A DNA stretch of 64,000 nt. Origin: Mycolicibacterium alvei (lineage in GTDB: Bacteria; Actinomycetota; Actinomycetes; Mycobacteriales; Mycobacteriaceae). The notes beneath the pieces were generated by a model. That model searched no databases and was not told the DNA's origin. It saw nothing but the letters and a program-made list of their open reading frames with translations. Of this stretch, positions 63,434 through 64,000 are shown piece after piece; position 1 is the stretch's first letter; each line of letters starts with the position of its first letter. A program made the position numbers and the translations under genes. The stretch lies in assembly GCF_010727325.1 (NCBI RefSeq), contig NZ_AP022565.1:3844001-3908000 (forward strand), written 5' to 3'.

Positions 63434-64000
63434 TCAGACGTCCTTGACCGGTTCGATGCCCAGGTCGCGGTAGGTGACCAGTGCCGCGAACGGGACCCCG
63501 CGCTTGGCAAACCGTCCGGTCGCGATATCGCCGCGGTCGACCATCGGGATGACGCCGGTGACGACGGCTCCGACGGCGGTGACCCGCTCGTAGGCGATCT
63601 CGGTCGAGCCGCCGGTGCTGATCACGTCGTCGACCAGCAGCACGCGGGTGCCGGGCTCGAGCCGGGTGCCCTCGATCCACTGCTCGCGGCCGCGTGACTT
63701 CTGTTCCTTGCGCACCGAGAACCAGGCCTTGCCGGTCACCATCGCCACCCCGTGGGCCAGCGGGTCGGCACCCATGGTGAGCCCGCCGACGGCGTCGAAC
63801 TCGATACCGCTCGCGACCGCCAGATCGGCGACCGCGCGGCTGACGATGGTCATCCGCTCGCCCGTGTCGATGGCGAACTTGCCGTCGATGTAGTCGTGGC
63901 TCAGCTGCCCGCTGGCCAGCCGGAACGGTTCCTCACGGCGTTCGTACCCGCGGGTGCGGATCAGGTCGAAGGCGGCTTGCCAGGTCTCCGGGCGCTCGGG
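63434..64000 (-). CDS. Orotate phosphoribosyltransferase-like protein (5' end beyond window)
   Basis: A gene reading in from the window edge; 189 codons including stop are visible (TAG-free frame from 64000 down to 63434). Near the visible start are FRLASGQLSHDYIDGKFAIDT, a pyrE-like ribose-binding region, then the PRPP loop VLLVDDVISTGGST and a KRGVPFAALVTYRDLG end. It is of the PyrE superfamily and may act in pyrimidine synthesis or salvage. The annotated pyrE of M. tuberculosis, as I recall it, is different in sequence, so this could be a second enzyme or a related phosphoribosyltransferase. Confidence 0.75.
   Translation of the reverse strand, partial: PERPETWQAAFDLIRTRGYERREEPFRLASGQLSHDYIDGKFAIDTGERMTIVSRAVADLAVASGIEFDAVGGLTMGADPLAHGVAMVTGKAWFSVRKEQKSRGREQWIEGTRLEPGTRVLLVDDVISTGGSTEIAYERVTAVGAVVTGVIPMVDRGDIATGRFAKRGVPFAALVTYRDLGIEPVKDV

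Overview
The window is GC-rich, densely packed chromosomal DNA from a mycobacterium, most likely a fast-growing environmental (Mycolicibacterium-type) species. The evidence is an antigen 85-type mycolyltransferase, an IrtA/IrtB siderophore importer, an Mce protein, an EF-G2 (fusA2) next to a small F420/FMN-binding-type oxidoreductase as I recall from the M. tuberculosis Rv0120c-Rv0121c locus, a haemophore-like secreted protein, several FadE-type acyl-CoA dehydrogenases, three cytochromes P450 and many TetR regulators. I saw no tRNA, rRNA, insertion sequence, prophage or CRISPR array. Genes are often coupled by ATGA/GTGA stop-start overlaps, which fixed many start choices.

Layout. 1-5.5 kb: an NTF2-like gene divergent from an IclR regulator, the broken 3' tail of a fumarylacetoacetate-hydrolase gene, then the long helicase hrpA. 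5.5-8.3 kb: a large secreted protein with a low-complexity stalk, Ig-like repeats and a beta-propeller-like end, preceded by an AT-rich leader. 8.3-13.7 kb: a four-gene catabolic operon (two acyl-CoA dehydrogenase subunits, an Asp-nucleophile alpha/beta hydrolase, an FAH-family hydrolase) divergent from a flavoprotein. 13.8-22.8 kb: cell-envelope and metabolic genes (antigen 85-like protein with a Pro/Ala/Val tail, CocE-type hydrolase, haemophore, acyl-CoA carboxylase beta, serine hydrolase, nitrobindin, ArsR-SRPBCC pair, methyltransferase). 22.9-26.6 kb: an operon of a His-rich membrane protein, a PepSY-TM protein, a PCu(A)C copper-chaperone lipoprotein and a Tat-exported DyP peroxidase, followed by a protein joining a GyrA-like coiled-coil segment to a GNAT domain.

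27.4-33.3 kb: a TetR-controlled cassette (SDR, fused double acyl-CoA dehydrogenase, thiolase-fold protein lacking thiolase residues, DUF35 protein lacking its zinc ribbon), resembling the side-chain-shortening modules of steroid catabolism. 33.4-39 kb: a four-gene aromatic ring-cleavage operon (extradiol dioxygenase, FAH hydrolase, FAD monooxygenase, P450) divergent from its probable TetR repressor, with two matching operators between them. 39-45.4 kb: a TetR-crotonase pair, then a TetR-irtA-irtB iron operon. 45.4-50.5 kb: P450, unknown protein, amidohydrolase, AraC regulator, secreted phosphatase and a small protein with a duplicated start region. 50.6-56.2 kb: DMT-type transporter, a solitary mce gene, and a TetR/SDR versus CMD/P450 divergent unit with a perfect 20-bp palindrome. 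56.2-64 kb: fusA2 with a His-containing tandem repeat, the oxidoreductase, a secreted protein, a complete four-gene ABC importer and a truncated (window edge) orotate-phosphoribosyltransferase-like gene.

Most of the window is accessory catabolism of lipids, steroids or aromatics under local TetR/IclR/AraC control, with two metal-handling loci (IrtAB iron; PCu(A)C/PepSY/DyP copper-haem) as the systems of highest interest. All functions are read from the sequence and from memory of protein families; no database search was run.
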